DNA of 23,305 bases from Myxococcota bacterium (GTDB taxonomy: Bacteria; Myxococcota_A; UBA9160; PR03): contig JASJBO010000015.1 in the NCBI GenBank assembly GCA_030066475.1, positions 1-23,305 of the forward strand, read 5' to 3'. The notes below the pieces were generated by a model. The model did no database searches. It worked only from the letters and a program-made list of their open reading frames with translations, and was not told where the DNA came from. Of the stretch, positions 1 to 6,941 are shown piece by piece. Within the stretch, counting starts at the first letter, position 1. Every line of letters starts with the position of its first letter. Made by a program: the position numbers and the translations under genes.

Positions 1-174
1 CAGGAGTGGGGCTTCCATAGGAGAATGTGGCCAGGAGTCCGATCAGGTGGCACGAATGCACCACGGTTCCCGGAAGCGACCGCTCCCGACGCGCCGATGG
101 GCCCCGCGGGTGGCGTCACCAGCTCGGATCGCCTCTCCCACCGCTTCCCGGGGGGTCTCCGAATCCGCCTGCTC
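1..174. other. Upstream non-coding stretch, no gene recognised
   Basis: I see no convincing gene here. Open frames cross it on both strands, but their translations are Arg/Pro/Ala-rich and have no recognisable domain, as expected for chance frames in GC-rich DNA. It lies upstream of the putative promoter of the VWA gene and may hold upstream regulatory sequence or the tail of a gene outside the window. Confidence 0.4.
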
Positions 175-180
175 TATACT
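175..180 (+). promoter_or_regulatory. Candidate -10 box (TATACT) of the VWA operon
   Basis: TATACT matches the sigma-70 -10 consensus at five of six positions and is a clear AT-rich island in GC-rich surroundings. No good -35 box is visible about 17 bases upstream, where the sequence is G-rich, so an activator or alternative sigma factor may be needed. It predicts transcription starting near position 187, giving a 5' leader of about 165-175 nt before the VWA start codon. Confidence 0.45.
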
Positions 181-186
181 TCGTCG

Positions 187-351
187 AACCTCGTGTCCCC
201 CTGTGGGGCATCCAGGCTGCGGGCAGGCGGGGGAAGCTGTCCGCGCCCCTGAGAGCCAGGGGGTTCCAGCTTCGAGTCGATCCGGCGCGCGGCGCACCGG
301 TACCCGGCGGTCGCCGACGCCGCGCTGCGCGAGCGCAGCGACTGAGTAAGA
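187..351 (+). ncRNA. Structured 5' leader RNA of the VWA gene (class unknown)
   Basis: Between the TATACT box and the VWA start codon the sequence folds into several hairpins by eye. CCCC at 197-200 pairs with GGGG at 205-208. A long arm is formed by GAAGCTG (233-239) with CAGCTTC (267-273), enclosing CCCCTG (246-251) with CAGGGG (257-262) around an AGAGC loop. CGCTGCG (323-329) pairs with CGCAGCG (334-340) around a CGAG loop, ending about 20 nt before the ATG. I compared it mentally with cobalamin, cyclic di-GMP-I, fluoride and SRP RNA signatures and found none. It could be a cis-regulatory RNA or simply a GC-rich leader. Confidence 0.35.
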
Positions 352-360
352 GTGCAGCCG

Positions 361-1659
361 ATGAAGCGCCCGACCCGCTCCGTGCTCCGTCCTCCCACCC
401 CGCGCGCGCTCCGCGTTGCCGCCGCGCTGGTCGCCGTCTTCGCACCCGGCGCTGGCAGCGGGGCCGAGTCGGCGCCGGTGCGCATCGTGATCGAGACGCC
501 GCGTCCCGGCGAGCGCGTCGAGAACCGCGTGCACCAGGCGCCCGTGCGCGGCACCGCCCTCGCCGAGGGCGAGCGTCCCGCCGACTTCGACGTGATGATC
601 GTGATCGACGTCTCGAAGTCCACCGAGAGCGCCAGCGGCGTGGACGTCGACGGCGACGGCGAGGTCGGCGTCGACCCGCAGCTCGAGCTGTTCCCGCCCG
701 GACTCTACGACGCGGACGTCCGCTGCACGGACCCCGGCGACACGATCCTGCACGCCGAGGCGGCCGCGGCGCGCGCGCTGGTGGACAGCCTCGATCCGCG
801 CCGCGTGCGCATCGGCATCATCAGCTTCGGCGGCGAGACCGATCCGCGCACCGGCGAGCGCAAGAGCCTCGACCAGCAGGACGCCTGGCTCGAGCTGCCG
901 CTCACCAACGACTTCGCCCGGGTGCACGCGGCGATCGATGCCATCGTCGCGCGTGGGCCCCGGGGCGCCACGAACTTCGCGGCGGGCGCCCGGCTCGCGA
1001 TCACCGAGCTCACCGCGCTGCCCGGCGGGCGCAGCGAGCCGCGTCCCGACGCCAAGAAGGTGATCCTGTTCCTGACCGACGGGGTGCCGTCTCTCCCGAT
1101 CGGCCGGGGCGACCAGACCGACCCGGGCGACGTGGAGGCCGCGATCGACGCCGCCAAGCTGGCGCAGGTGGCCGGCATCACGCTCAACACCTACGCGCTG
1201 GGTCCCCACGCGCTGAGCTACCCGCAGGCGGTCACCGAGATGGCGCGCGTGTCGCTCGGGACCTATACGCCGGTGCAGAACCCGGGCGACATCATCGCGC
1301 TGCTCCAGGGCGTGAGCTTCGCCAACATCGAGGACGTCATCTTCACCAACCTCACCACCGGCGACTTCTCGACCGACGTGCGCCTCAACCCCGACGGCAC
1401 CTTCTACGGCTTCGTGCCCGTCCGCGAGGGCGACAACAAGGTGCGCGTCACGGCCCTGGCCTCGGACGGCTCGCGCGGCACCGTCACCTTCGACCTCCAG
1501 TTCGGCAAGTCCGGGCTCAGCGACCTCGAGATGGCGCGCGAGCTCGAGCGCATCCGGCGCATGAACAAGGAGCTGCTGCTGCTGCGCGAGCAGAAGCGCA
1601 TCGAGGAGTTCCGCAAGCGGGAACGCAAGGAGCTGGAGCTCGAGGTCGAGCAGCCGTAG
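361..1659 (+). CDS. Exported VWA-domain protein with intact MIDAS and C-terminal coiled coil
   Basis: This 432-residue protein begins with a basic N-terminus and a hydrophobic Ala/Val segment (about residues 17-32) like a signal peptide. The VWA domain (about 75-330) has a complete metal-ion-dependent adhesion site: DVSKS at D83-S87, T204 in RGATNF, and D240 in FLTDG. Such domains bind protein partners through a divalent metal. Directly after the first MIDAS motif an insertion contains DVDGDGE (95-101), which resembles a calcium-binding loop. The tail (about 395-430) is a charged coiled coil. ATG at 361 was chosen because AAGAG lies about 8 nt upstream; an in-frame GTG at 352 is the alternative. 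Six bases separate it from the next gene, so they are probably co-transcribed. Partner and process are unknown. Confidence 0.85.
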   Translation: MKRPTRSVLRPPTPRALRVAAALVAVFAPGAGSGAESAPVRIVIETPRPGERVENRVHQAPVRGTALAEGERPADFDVMIVIDVSKSTESASGVDVDGDGEVGVDPQLELFPPGLYDADVRCTDPGDTILHAEAAAARALVDSLDPRRVRIGIISFGGETDPRTGERKSLDQQDAWLELPLTNDFARVHAAIDAIVARGPRGATNFAAGARLAITELTALPGGRSEPRPDAKKVILFLTDGVPSLPIGRGDQTDPGDVEAAIDAAKLAQVAGITLNTYALGPHALSYPQAVTEMARVSLGTYTPVQNPGDIIALLQGVSFANIEDVIFTNLTTGDFSTDVRLNPDGTFYGFVPVREGDNKVRVTALASDGSRGTVTFDLQFGKSGLSDLEMARELERIRRMNKELLLLREQKRIEEFRKRERKELELEVEQP

Positions 1660-1665
1660 GCGCCG

Positions 1666-2757
1666 ATGAGCCGGGCACCGCGGGCGGTCGGGCTGCTGCT
1701 GTTGGCGCTGGTCGTCCTGGGCTGTCCCCGCCGCCGCCTGCCGGTCGAGAACCCGGGCGTCCTGCTGGAGCGCTGCGAGGCCGAGGTCCGCGCCGGCGAT
1801 CTCGAGGAGGCGTTCGGCGCCTGCGAACACGCGGCGCGTGCCGGCCTGCCCGAGGCGCAGCTCCAGCTGGCGCACATGTACCGGCTCGGCGAGGGCGTCC
1901 ATCCGAACCGGACGGTCGCAACGAACTGGTACCGGCGCGCCGCCGAGGCCGGGCTGGTCGAGGCGCAGTGGCGCCTGGCCGAGAGCTACGCGCGCGGCGA
2001 GGGCTCGCTCCCGGACCCCGAGCGGGCCGCGCGCTGGTACCGCGCGGCCGCCGAGGGCGGCCACGCCGAGGCCCAGTACGTGCTCGCGCGCCGCGTGGAC
2101 GAGGGCCGCGACGGCGTGGCCGACGCGGCGCAGGCGACCCACTGGTACCAGCTCGCCGCCGAGCAGGGCCACGCCCGCGCGCAGTACGCGCTCGGAGCGC
2201 GCTACGTCGCCGGCGTGGGGGTGACGCGGAACTGGGCCGAGGCGTGGCGCTGGCTGCTGCTCGCCGGTGAGGCCGGGGTCGCCGACGCGGAGACGGCGCG
2301 CCGGATGCTCGAGCCGCGGCTGCTCGAGGTGGAGCGGCGCGAGGGCGAGCGGCGCGCGGCGGTGTGGCGCGAGGCGCACGAGGCCGGCGAGGTGTCCGTC
2401 GCGCCGCTCGGCGAGACCGATCTGGCCCAGCTCTACTACGAGCAGGCCGAGCGCAGCGCCGCGGGGATGGGCCGCCCGGTCGATCTCGAGCGCGCCGCGC
2501 GCAGCTACCGGCGCGCCGCCGAGGCGGGGCATCTCGCCGCCCAGGTGGCGCTGGGGCTGTGCTACGCGCGCGGCCGCGGCGTTCCCCGCGAGCCGCTCGA
2601 GGCGCACCTGTGGCTGAGCGTCGCCGTCGCCCGCGGCGCCCGCGATCCGCGCGCCCACGAGGCGCTGAGCGAGATCGAGGGCGCGCTGACGCGGCGCGAG
2701 CGAGAGGCGGCGCGGCGTCGCGCCGAGCGGTGGCTCGCCACGCAGACGGGCTCCTGA
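1666..2757 (+). CDS. Sel1-repeat (TPR-like) lipoprotein
   Basis: This 363-residue protein starts with a lipoprotein signal ending VLGC (Cys20), so it is probably lipid-anchored in the envelope. About six Sel1-like repeats follow, with the A-x-x-x-L-G-x-x-Y...A-x-x-W-Y-x-x-A-A-x-x-G pattern. Four are contiguous (about 60-206) and two follow a charged linker (about 255-325). A basic helix closes the protein. Sel1 repeats form alpha-solenoid scaffolds that bind other proteins, often in regulation or secretion at the envelope. The gene begins 6 bases after the VWA stop, which suggests the two products act together, for example as scaffold and metal-dependent binder. No enzymatic domain is visible. 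Confidence 0.87.
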   Translation: MSRAPRAVGLLLLALVVLGCPRRRLPVENPGVLLERCEAEVRAGDLEEAFGACEHAARAGLPEAQLQLAHMYRLGEGVHPNRTVATNWYRRAAEAGLVEAQWRLAESYARGEGSLPDPERAARWYRAAAEGGHAEAQYVLARRVDEGRDGVADAAQATHWYQLAAEQGHARAQYALGARYVAGVGVTRNWAEAWRWLLLAGEAGVADAETARRMLEPRLLEVERREGERRAAVWREAHEAGEVSVAPLGETDLAQLYYEQAERSAAGMGRPVDLERAARSYRRAAEAGHLAAQVALGLCYARGRGVPREPLEAHLWLSVAVARGARDPRAHEALSEIEGALTRREREAARRRAERWLATQTGS

Positions 2758-2773
2758 CGGCGCAGCGCGTCCC

Positions 2774-2795
2774 GCTCAGCCGATCTCGGGTGAGC
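2774..2795. terminator. Imperfect inverted repeat between convergent genes
   Basis: GCTCA (2774-2778) pairs with TGAGC (2791-2795), and after one mismatch CCGA (2780-2783) pairs with TCGG (2786-2789). The dyad lies between the convergent Sel1 and DxDxDG-lipoprotein genes. It straddles the TGA that ends the coding-like tail of the minus-strand gene. No T-tract follows on either strand, so a role as an intrinsic terminator is uncertain. Confidence 0.3.
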
Positions 2796-2850
2796 GGATC
2801 ACGATCAGCTTCTCCACCTGCATGTCTTCGAGCGTGTACGGACCTAGCTG
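2776..2850 (-). other. In-frame coding-like tail beyond the amber stop of the lipoprotein gene
   Basis: Immediately after the TAG (2853-2851) the same frame continues for 24 sense codons, including PYTLEDMQVEKLIVIRSPE, and then meets TGA at 2778-2776. By hand count 20 of the 24 codons end in G or C, while first and second positions are AT-richer, a pattern typical of real coding sequence here. It may be the original C-terminus cut off by a nonsense change, a readthrough product, a sequencing error, or chance. Confidence 0.4.
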
Positions 2851-4200
2851 CTAGAGCGGAACCAGGGAGGGGTCGGTGATCTCGCGGCGGACCAGCTTGC
2901 CGTTCTCGTAGATCGACTTCACGTCGATCGCGCCGTCGGCGTTCTTGTCCTCTTCGCGCAGCACCAGCACGGCCCTGTCGCCCTGCTGCTCGTAGTGCTC
3001 GAAGGTGTCGACGCGCCCGTCGCCGCTGGTGTCGCGCTCGACCCGGACCACGACCTCTTCGCCGTTGGCGTCGAGCTCGTAGTACGACCAGGTATCGATC
3101 GCGCCGTTGCTGCTGCGGTCTTCTTCGGTCCGCACGATGTGGCGCTCTTCGTAGTGGATCGAGCGGTTGACGCGGCCGTCGTCGTCCGGATCGTGGCGCT
3201 CTTCGACCAGCGAGCCGGCCACGTAGTCGTAGAAGGCGTCGCGCCGGCCGTCGCCGTCGCGGTCGATCTCGCGCGACACCATCCGGCCGTCCTCGTAGCG
3301 CTCCCAGACGTCGGGCTTGCCGTCGCCGTCGTCGTCGAGCTGGCGCTCGGACACGCTGCCGAACTCGTAGTCGACCCACTCGTCGATCCGCCCGTCGTAG
3401 TCGCGGTCGGCCTCGGTGCGCACCAGATAGCCCGAGTCGGCGTCGAAGTAGCGGATCTCCTCGGGGTTGCCGTCGCGGTCGGCGTCCAGGCTGCGCCGTT
3501 TCACGTCCACCGGCTTCGAGTTGTCCCAGGTGCCTTCCGGGACGCGGACGTTCTGCTCGTCGAACACGGCGACCGGTAGCTCGCGCGGGACCGGGGCGCT
3601 GGGTGCCGCGCGCGGGTCGGCGCGCTCGCTCAGGTCGCCGCCCTCCTCGGGAGGCGGCTCGATGCCCTGCTCGCGCATCGCCTCCTCGCGCTCGATCTGC
3701 TCGAGCAGCTCTTCCTGTCGGCGCAGCTCCTCCTCGATGGCGGTCTCGAGCGAAGCGTGGCGCTCGAGCTCCTCCTCCATCTCGGCCTCGCGCTGCGACT
3801 CGGCGCCGCCCCCGCCCCCTCCGCCGCCGCCGCCACCGCCGATCGGACCCCCGCCGCCGACGGGGACGTCACCGGTGATGGCGCCGTACACGAGCAGCGT
3901 GGCAGCGCCCACGGCGGCGCCAATCGGACCCGCCTGCGAGCCGATGATGGCGCCGATCATCGCGCCTTCGAGCGCGCTCTGGGCGCGGGCCGCCGCGCCG
4001 CCGAGGATGCTGCCGGCGGTGCTGCCCGCGGTCGCGTTCGGGTTCGCGCCCGGGTCGTTCGGGTCCGCGTTGGGATCGCCGCCCGGGCTCGACACGGTCG
4101 CGGGGGTGGACCCGGGCGCCGGTCCAGAAGACGAGGCGCATCCGACCGAGCAGGCGAGCAGGATCGAGAGGATCAAAACGGGAAGCGGGGGGCGCGCCAT
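2851..4200 (-). CDS. Lipoprotein with glycine zipper, coiled coil and eight DxDxDG repeats
   Basis: This 449-residue protein has a short hydrophobic signal with two possible lipidation cysteines, C17 (LLAC) and C21 (SVGC). An Asn/Pro/Gly linker follows, then a glycine-zipper-like segment (about 77-110, AMIGAIIGSQAG) that may insert in a membrane. Twelve consecutive glycines (121-132) precede a Glu/Arg-rich coiled coil (about 134-178). The C-terminal half has eight repeats of about 24-29 residues, each opening D-x-(D/S/N)-x-(D/N)-G and ending in an aromatic pair, at about 239, 264, 289, 313, 337, 361, 390 and 418. They resemble calcium-binding EF-hand or thrombospondin-3 loops; two (361 and 390) are weaker. 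ATG at 4200 was chosen because GAGGGA lies just upstream and the signal peptide starts there. Function is unknown; an envelope structural or calcium-responsive role is inferred. Confidence 0.83.
   Translation of the reverse strand: MARPPLPVLILSILLACSVGCASSSGPAPGSTPATVSSPGGDPNADPNDPGANPNATAGSTAGSILGGAAARAQSALEGAMIGAIIGSQAGPIGAAVGAATLLVYGAITGDVPVGGGGPIGGGGGGGGGGGGAESQREAEMEEELERHASLETAIEEELRRQEELLEQIEREEAMREQGIEPPPEEGGDLSERADPRAAPSAPVPRELPVAVFDEQNVRVPEGTWDNSKPVDVKRRSLDADRDGNPEEIRYFDADSGYLVRTEADRDYDGRIDEWVDYEFGSVSERQLDDDGDGKPDVWERYEDGRMVSREIDRDGDGRRDAFYDYVAGSLVEERHDPDDDGRVNRSIHYEERHIVRTEEDRSSNGAIDTWSYYELDANGEEVVVRVERDTSGDGRVDTFEHYEQQGDRAVLVLREEDKNADGAIDVKSIYENGKLVRREITDPSLVPL
2860..3492 (-). repeat. 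Eight tandem degenerate ~72-87 bp units encoding DxDxDG loops
   Basis: The array encodes residues about 237-447 of the lipoprotein. Unit lengths follow the protein spacing of 24-29 codons. Nucleotide identity between units is modest, with GACGGC-rich cores conserved, which points to old duplication and divergence rather than recent expansion. Confidence 0.7.
3805..3840 (-). repeat. (GGN)12 polyglycine tract
   Basis: Twelve consecutive glycine codons, mostly GGC, lie between the glycine zipper and the coiled coil of the lipoprotein. A second short glycine run follows across an Ile/Pro break. Such a triplet run could vary in length by slippage without breaking the frame. Confidence 0.75.
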
Positions 4201-4309
4201 CGCAATCCCTCGGGCAGGGCAAAGAGCTTTAACAACTGCGTGGAGTCTTACCACAATCGACAGACCGAGTCCCAGCGCAATCCCATTTGCGACGCGGCGC
4301 AGCAGTCCC

Positions 4310-4325
4310 GATCGACCGGTCGATC
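4310..4325. promoter_or_regulatory. Perfect 16-bp palindrome GATCGACCGGTCGATC
   Basis: The sequence equals its own reverse complement over all 16 bases. It sits about 110 bp upstream of the lipoprotein start and about 300 bp upstream of the patatin start. This is the usual form of a binding site for a dimeric repressor or activator. No matching regulator gene is in the window. Confidence 0.4.
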
Positions 4326-4607
4326 AGCAAATCCATGCGTCCGGATAGATGCGAATAATCGAGCAATTACGGGAATTTGTAGTGCGAATGCGAGTCTTCT
4401 GCCGACCGCTTGCCTGACTTTTTCGCTAGCCATGCGCCCTTCTGGGGCCTATCGTAACGCGGTGCAGCGAAGTCCGGGCCGCGCCCAGCCCCCCCGATGG
4501 GCGGGACCCGGACCGAGGGTGTCCACCGCGACCCGGCGCGACCTCCGGTCGAGGTCTCCAGGGCGGGGCGGAAGGCGCCGAAGTCGGTTCTGGAGCACGC
4601 TTCCGAC

Positions 4608-4615
4608 GGGAGGGA
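4608..4615 (+). promoter_or_regulatory. Ribosome binding site deciding the patatin start (GGGAGGGA)
   Basis: GGGAGGGA lies 7 nt before GTG at 4623. This argues for GTG 4623 over upstream in-frame starts from 4497, whose extra 42 residues show no domain character. Confidence 0.6.
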
Positions 4616-4622
4616 CAGCCGC

Positions 4623-6002
4623 GTGGGTCTGACGCTGATCCGGAAGAGTCGAGGGGCGCAGCCCAAGCGCGACGCCAAGGTGGCGCTGGTGCTGGCCGGT
4701 GGCGCGGTGTCCGGCGGCGCCTTCAAGGTCGGCGGACTCAAGGCGCTCGACGACTTCCTGGTCGATCGCAAGATGGTCGAGTTCGACACCTACGTCGGGC
4801 TCTCGGCCGGCTCGATCCTCGCGGTGGCGCTCGCCGCCGGGGTGTCGCCGAACGAGATGGTGAAGGTCCTCGAGGGCCACAGCCGCCGCATGAACCAGCT
4901 GCGGCCGATCGACTTCTACAACCCCAACTTCCGCGAGTTCGTGTCGCGGCCCGCCAAGCTGGTCTACGACCTGCTGAGCTACCTGCCGGGCGTGTGGCTC
5001 GACGTGCTGCGCGCGCTGCCCGAGCTGCCCGACGTGATCGGCGTCGAGCTGCGCGAGTTCGTCCGCAAGCCCGACTACACCCACGCCGAAGCGGTGGCGC
5101 TCAAGCTGCTCGAGCACGTGTCACCGTCGCGCGAGATCCCGGGCCTCACCAACCACATCCCCTCGGGCTTCTTCGACAGCGCCGGTCTCGAGCGCTGGCT
5201 GCGCAAGAACCTCGAGCGCATGCGGATGCCCAACGACTTCCAGCGCTTCGAGAAGAAGCGCGGGCGCAGCCTCTACATCACGGCGTGCGATCTCGACACG
5301 GCCGATCGCGTCACGTTCGGGCCGGACGAGGTCTCGGACGTGACGATCTCGCAGGCGGTGCAGGCCTCGACGGCGCTGCCCATCTTCTACCGGCCCGCCC
5401 GGATCCGCGGCGTGGATTACGTGGACGGCGGTGTGCGCCGCACGGCGAACATCGACGTCGCGATCGAGAAGGGGGCGGACCTGATCATCTGCTACAACCC
5501 CTTCCGCCCCTTCCTCAACCGCATCGACGCCGAGGGCGGCGAGACCCACTACTTCGCGAACGGTCGCTACCTGTCCGACCGCGGCTTGAAGATGGTGCTG
5601 AACCAGGTGTTCCGGACGCTGCTGCACTCGCGCCTGAAGCTGGGCCTCCAGCGCTACCTGACCGACGAGCGCTTCCAGGGCGACATCATCCTGCTCGAGC
5701 CGCGCGAGCGCGACGCCGAGTTCTTCAACGTGAACCCGCTCGCGTTCTGGAAGCGCTCCGACGCGATCCAACACGGCTTCGAGTCGGTGCGCACCACCAT
5801 CGAGCAGAACTTCGACGTGCTCGCCGACGTGCTCGGCCGCTACGGCCTCGCCATGAGTCGCGACACCGCGCGGCGCCGCGCCGACCGGGTGCGCGTCGAG
5901 CGCGGCTGGAACGCGGAGGGGAAGGGAGCCGCGCCCGCCCCGGCGTCCGCTGCCTCCTCGTCGCGCACGCCGCTGCGGGTCGTGGGATCCGACCGCGGCT
6001 GA
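4623..6002 (+). CDS. Patatin-like phospholipase
   Basis: This 459-residue protein shows the patatin fold signatures. There is a glycine-rich oxyanion loop (LAGGAVSGGAFKVGGLKAL, about 22-40), the nucleophile motif GLSAGS with Ser61, and the second catalytic residue Asp268 in YVDGGVRR. Serine and aspartate form the catalytic dyad of this family, which hydrolyses acyl esters of phospholipids or other lipids. No signal peptide is visible, so it is probably cytosolic or peripheral at the inner membrane. The middle (about 95-170) carries an extra helical section typical of larger bacterial members. The C-terminal 40 residues are basic and Ala/Ser/Pro-rich, probably disordered. The substrate cannot be read from sequence. 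Confidence 0.9.
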   Translation: MGLTLIRKSRGAQPKRDAKVALVLAGGAVSGGAFKVGGLKALDDFLVDRKMVEFDTYVGLSAGSILAVALAAGVSPNEMVKVLEGHSRRMNQLRPIDFYNPNFREFVSRPAKLVYDLLSYLPGVWLDVLRALPELPDVIGVELREFVRKPDYTHAEAVALKLLEHVSPSREIPGLTNHIPSGFFDSAGLERWLRKNLERMRMPNDFQRFEKKRGRSLYITACDLDTADRVTFGPDEVSDVTISQAVQASTALPIFYRPARIRGVDYVDGGVRRTANIDVAIEKGADLIICYNPFRPFLNRIDAEGGETHYFANGRYLSDRGLKMVLNQVFRTLLHSRLKLGLQRYLTDERFQGDIILLEPRERDAEFFNVNPLAFWKRSDAIQHGFESVRTTIEQNFDVLADVLGRYGLAMSRDTARRRADRVRVERGWNAEGKGAAPAPASAASSSRTPLRVVGSDRG

Positions 6003-6031
6003 CCGCCCGGACAGCCAGCTCGCGTGCGGTT

Positions 6032-6060
6032 TGCCCCGCGGGGTGCGGTGCGCTAGCCTC
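6032..6060 (+). promoter_or_regulatory. Candidate promoter for the NRDE gene
   Basis: TTGCCC (6032-6037) and TAGCCT (6055-6060) are 17 bases apart, the standard spacing for sigma-70-type boxes. Matches are partial (four and three of six). They lie about 100 bp upstream of the NRDE gene start. Confidence 0.35.
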
Positions 6061-6147
6061 AGCCGATTCCCTCCACCCGACCCCCCGCCCCAGAGCGCCT
6101 CGACCCGCGGCCAGCCGGTCTTCGAACGCGCCCTGATCGAGTGGGTA

Positions 6148-6152
6148 GGAGG
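6148..6152 (+). promoter_or_regulatory. Ribosome binding site (GGAGG) of the NRDE gene
   Basis: GGAGG lies 6 nt before GTG at 6159. This fixes the start so that the product begins Met-Cys, as expected for NRDE/TANGO2 proteins. The in-frame GTG at 6141 lies upstream of the site. Confidence 0.7.
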
Positions 6153-6158
6153 TGCGCC

Positions 6159-6941
6159 GTGTGCACCCTCATCGCGCTGTTCCGCTGTGTCCCGGACGTG
6201 GACCTGTGGCTGGCGGCGAACCGCGACGAATACCTGGAGCGGCCGGCCGAGGGACCGGCGCTGCGCGGCCTCGGGGGGGAGTCGATCGTGAGCCCGCTCG
6301 ATCTGCGCGCGGGCGGGAGCTGGTGGGGTCTGAACCAGGTGGGCGTGTTCTCGGCACTGACGAACCGACCGACGCGGCAGCCGGATCCGTCCCGGCGCTC
6401 GCGCGGCCAGCTGGTGCACGACACGCTGGCCGCCGGCAGCGCGCGGGAGGCGGCCGGGGCGGTCGCCGCGCTCGCGCCCGACGCGTACAACCCCTTCAAC
6501 CTGTTCCTGGCCGATGCGGACGAGGCGTTCGCGGTGGTGTGCGACGCGGGGGTGCGGGTCGAGCCGCTCGAGCCGGGCGTCCACGTGATCGGCAACGTCG
6601 ACCCGAACGCGCGCGAGGTCGGCAAGATCCGCCGCACCATGGACCGCGCCCGGCGCGTGGCAGACGGTCCGAGCGCTGAGATCGAGGCAGGTCTCGCGCA
6701 GCTCTGCCGCGCGCACGAGGAAGGCCCGGATCCGCTGGCCAGCACCTGCGTCCACACCGGGCGCGGCTACGGCACGCGTAGCTCCACCCTGCTGCGGCTC
6801 GGTCCCGCGGGTGACCTGTTGCGTCACTCCGACGGCCCGCCGTGCACTCACGAGTACCAGGATTTCACGCCCCTCCTCTCGGAGCTCGACCTCGCAGGCG
6901 GGCACCGGAGTGGGGGGGCTTTTGCGAGGAAGGCGAGTTGA
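6159..6941 (+). CDS. NRDE (TANGO2) family protein
   Basis: This 260-residue protein begins MCTLIALFR and has the family signature NRDE at residues 21-24 in LAANRDEYLERP, followed by GGSWWGLNQVGVFSALTNRP. This matches the TANGO2/NRDE family in motif order and length. Family members have been linked to heme trafficking in bacteria and animals. The invariant Cys2 resembles the N-terminal nucleophile of Ntn-type amidohydrolases, which is an inference from motif position. It lacks a signal peptide and is probably cytosolic. Its TGA overlaps the TTG start of the next small gene (TTGA), implying translational coupling. Confidence 0.88.
   Translation: MCTLIALFRCVPDVDLWLAANRDEYLERPAEGPALRGLGGESIVSPLDLRAGGSWWGLNQVGVFSALTNRPTRQPDPSRRSRGQLVHDTLAAGSAREAAGAVAALAPDAYNPFNLFLADADEAFAVVCDAGVRVEPLEPGVHVIGNVDPNAREVGKIRRTMDRARRVADGPSAEIEAGLAQLCRAHEEGPDPLASTCVHTGRGYGTRSSTLLRLGPAGDLLRHSDGPPCTHEYQDFTPLLSELDLAGGHRSGGAFARKAS

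Larger units (their letters stand above)
4201..4622. promoter_or_regulatory. Divergent intergenic control region
   Basis: This 422-bp gap separates the minus-strand lipoprotein gene from the plus-strand patatin gene, so it should hold both promoters. The part from about 4225 to 4440 is clearly richer in A and T than its surroundings. On the minus strand, TTGTGG and GTTAAA lie 17 bases apart just before the lipoprotein start and could be its promoter, though the match is weak. I could not settle on a promoter for the patatin gene. No credible gene is seen inside. Confidence 0.5.

Noticed and set aside
48..60. A sigma-54-like motif (TGGCACGAATGCA)
   Set aside because: The distance between the invariant GG and GC is 7 bases rather than 10, so it does not fit the -24/-12 promoter.
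187..351. A known riboswitch upstream of the VWA gene (cobalamin or cyclic di-GMP type)
   Set aside because: The conserved boxes of these classes (B12 box; GCAAAGCC with the cyclic di-GMP core) are absent. Only the general folding potential is supported.
27..2270. A long plus-strand frame overlapping the VWA and Sel1 genes
   Set aside because: It is an Arg-rich out-of-frame shadow with no recognisable domain.
43..2658. A long minus-strand open frame opposite the VWA and Sel1 genes
   Set aside because: Its translation is Arg/Ala/Leu-rich low-complexity sequence with no motif, while the plus strand encodes intact VWA and Sel1 domains with signal peptides.
3804..3863. A CRISPR-like or microsatellite array at the CCG-rich stretch
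   Set aside because: It is a run of glycine codons within the lipoprotein gene, without spacers or a regular longer unit.
4497..4622. An N-terminal extension of the patatin protein from an upstream start
   Set aside because: The additional 42 residues are polar, low-complexity and unrelated to the family, and a good ribosome binding site lies 7 nt before GTG 4623.
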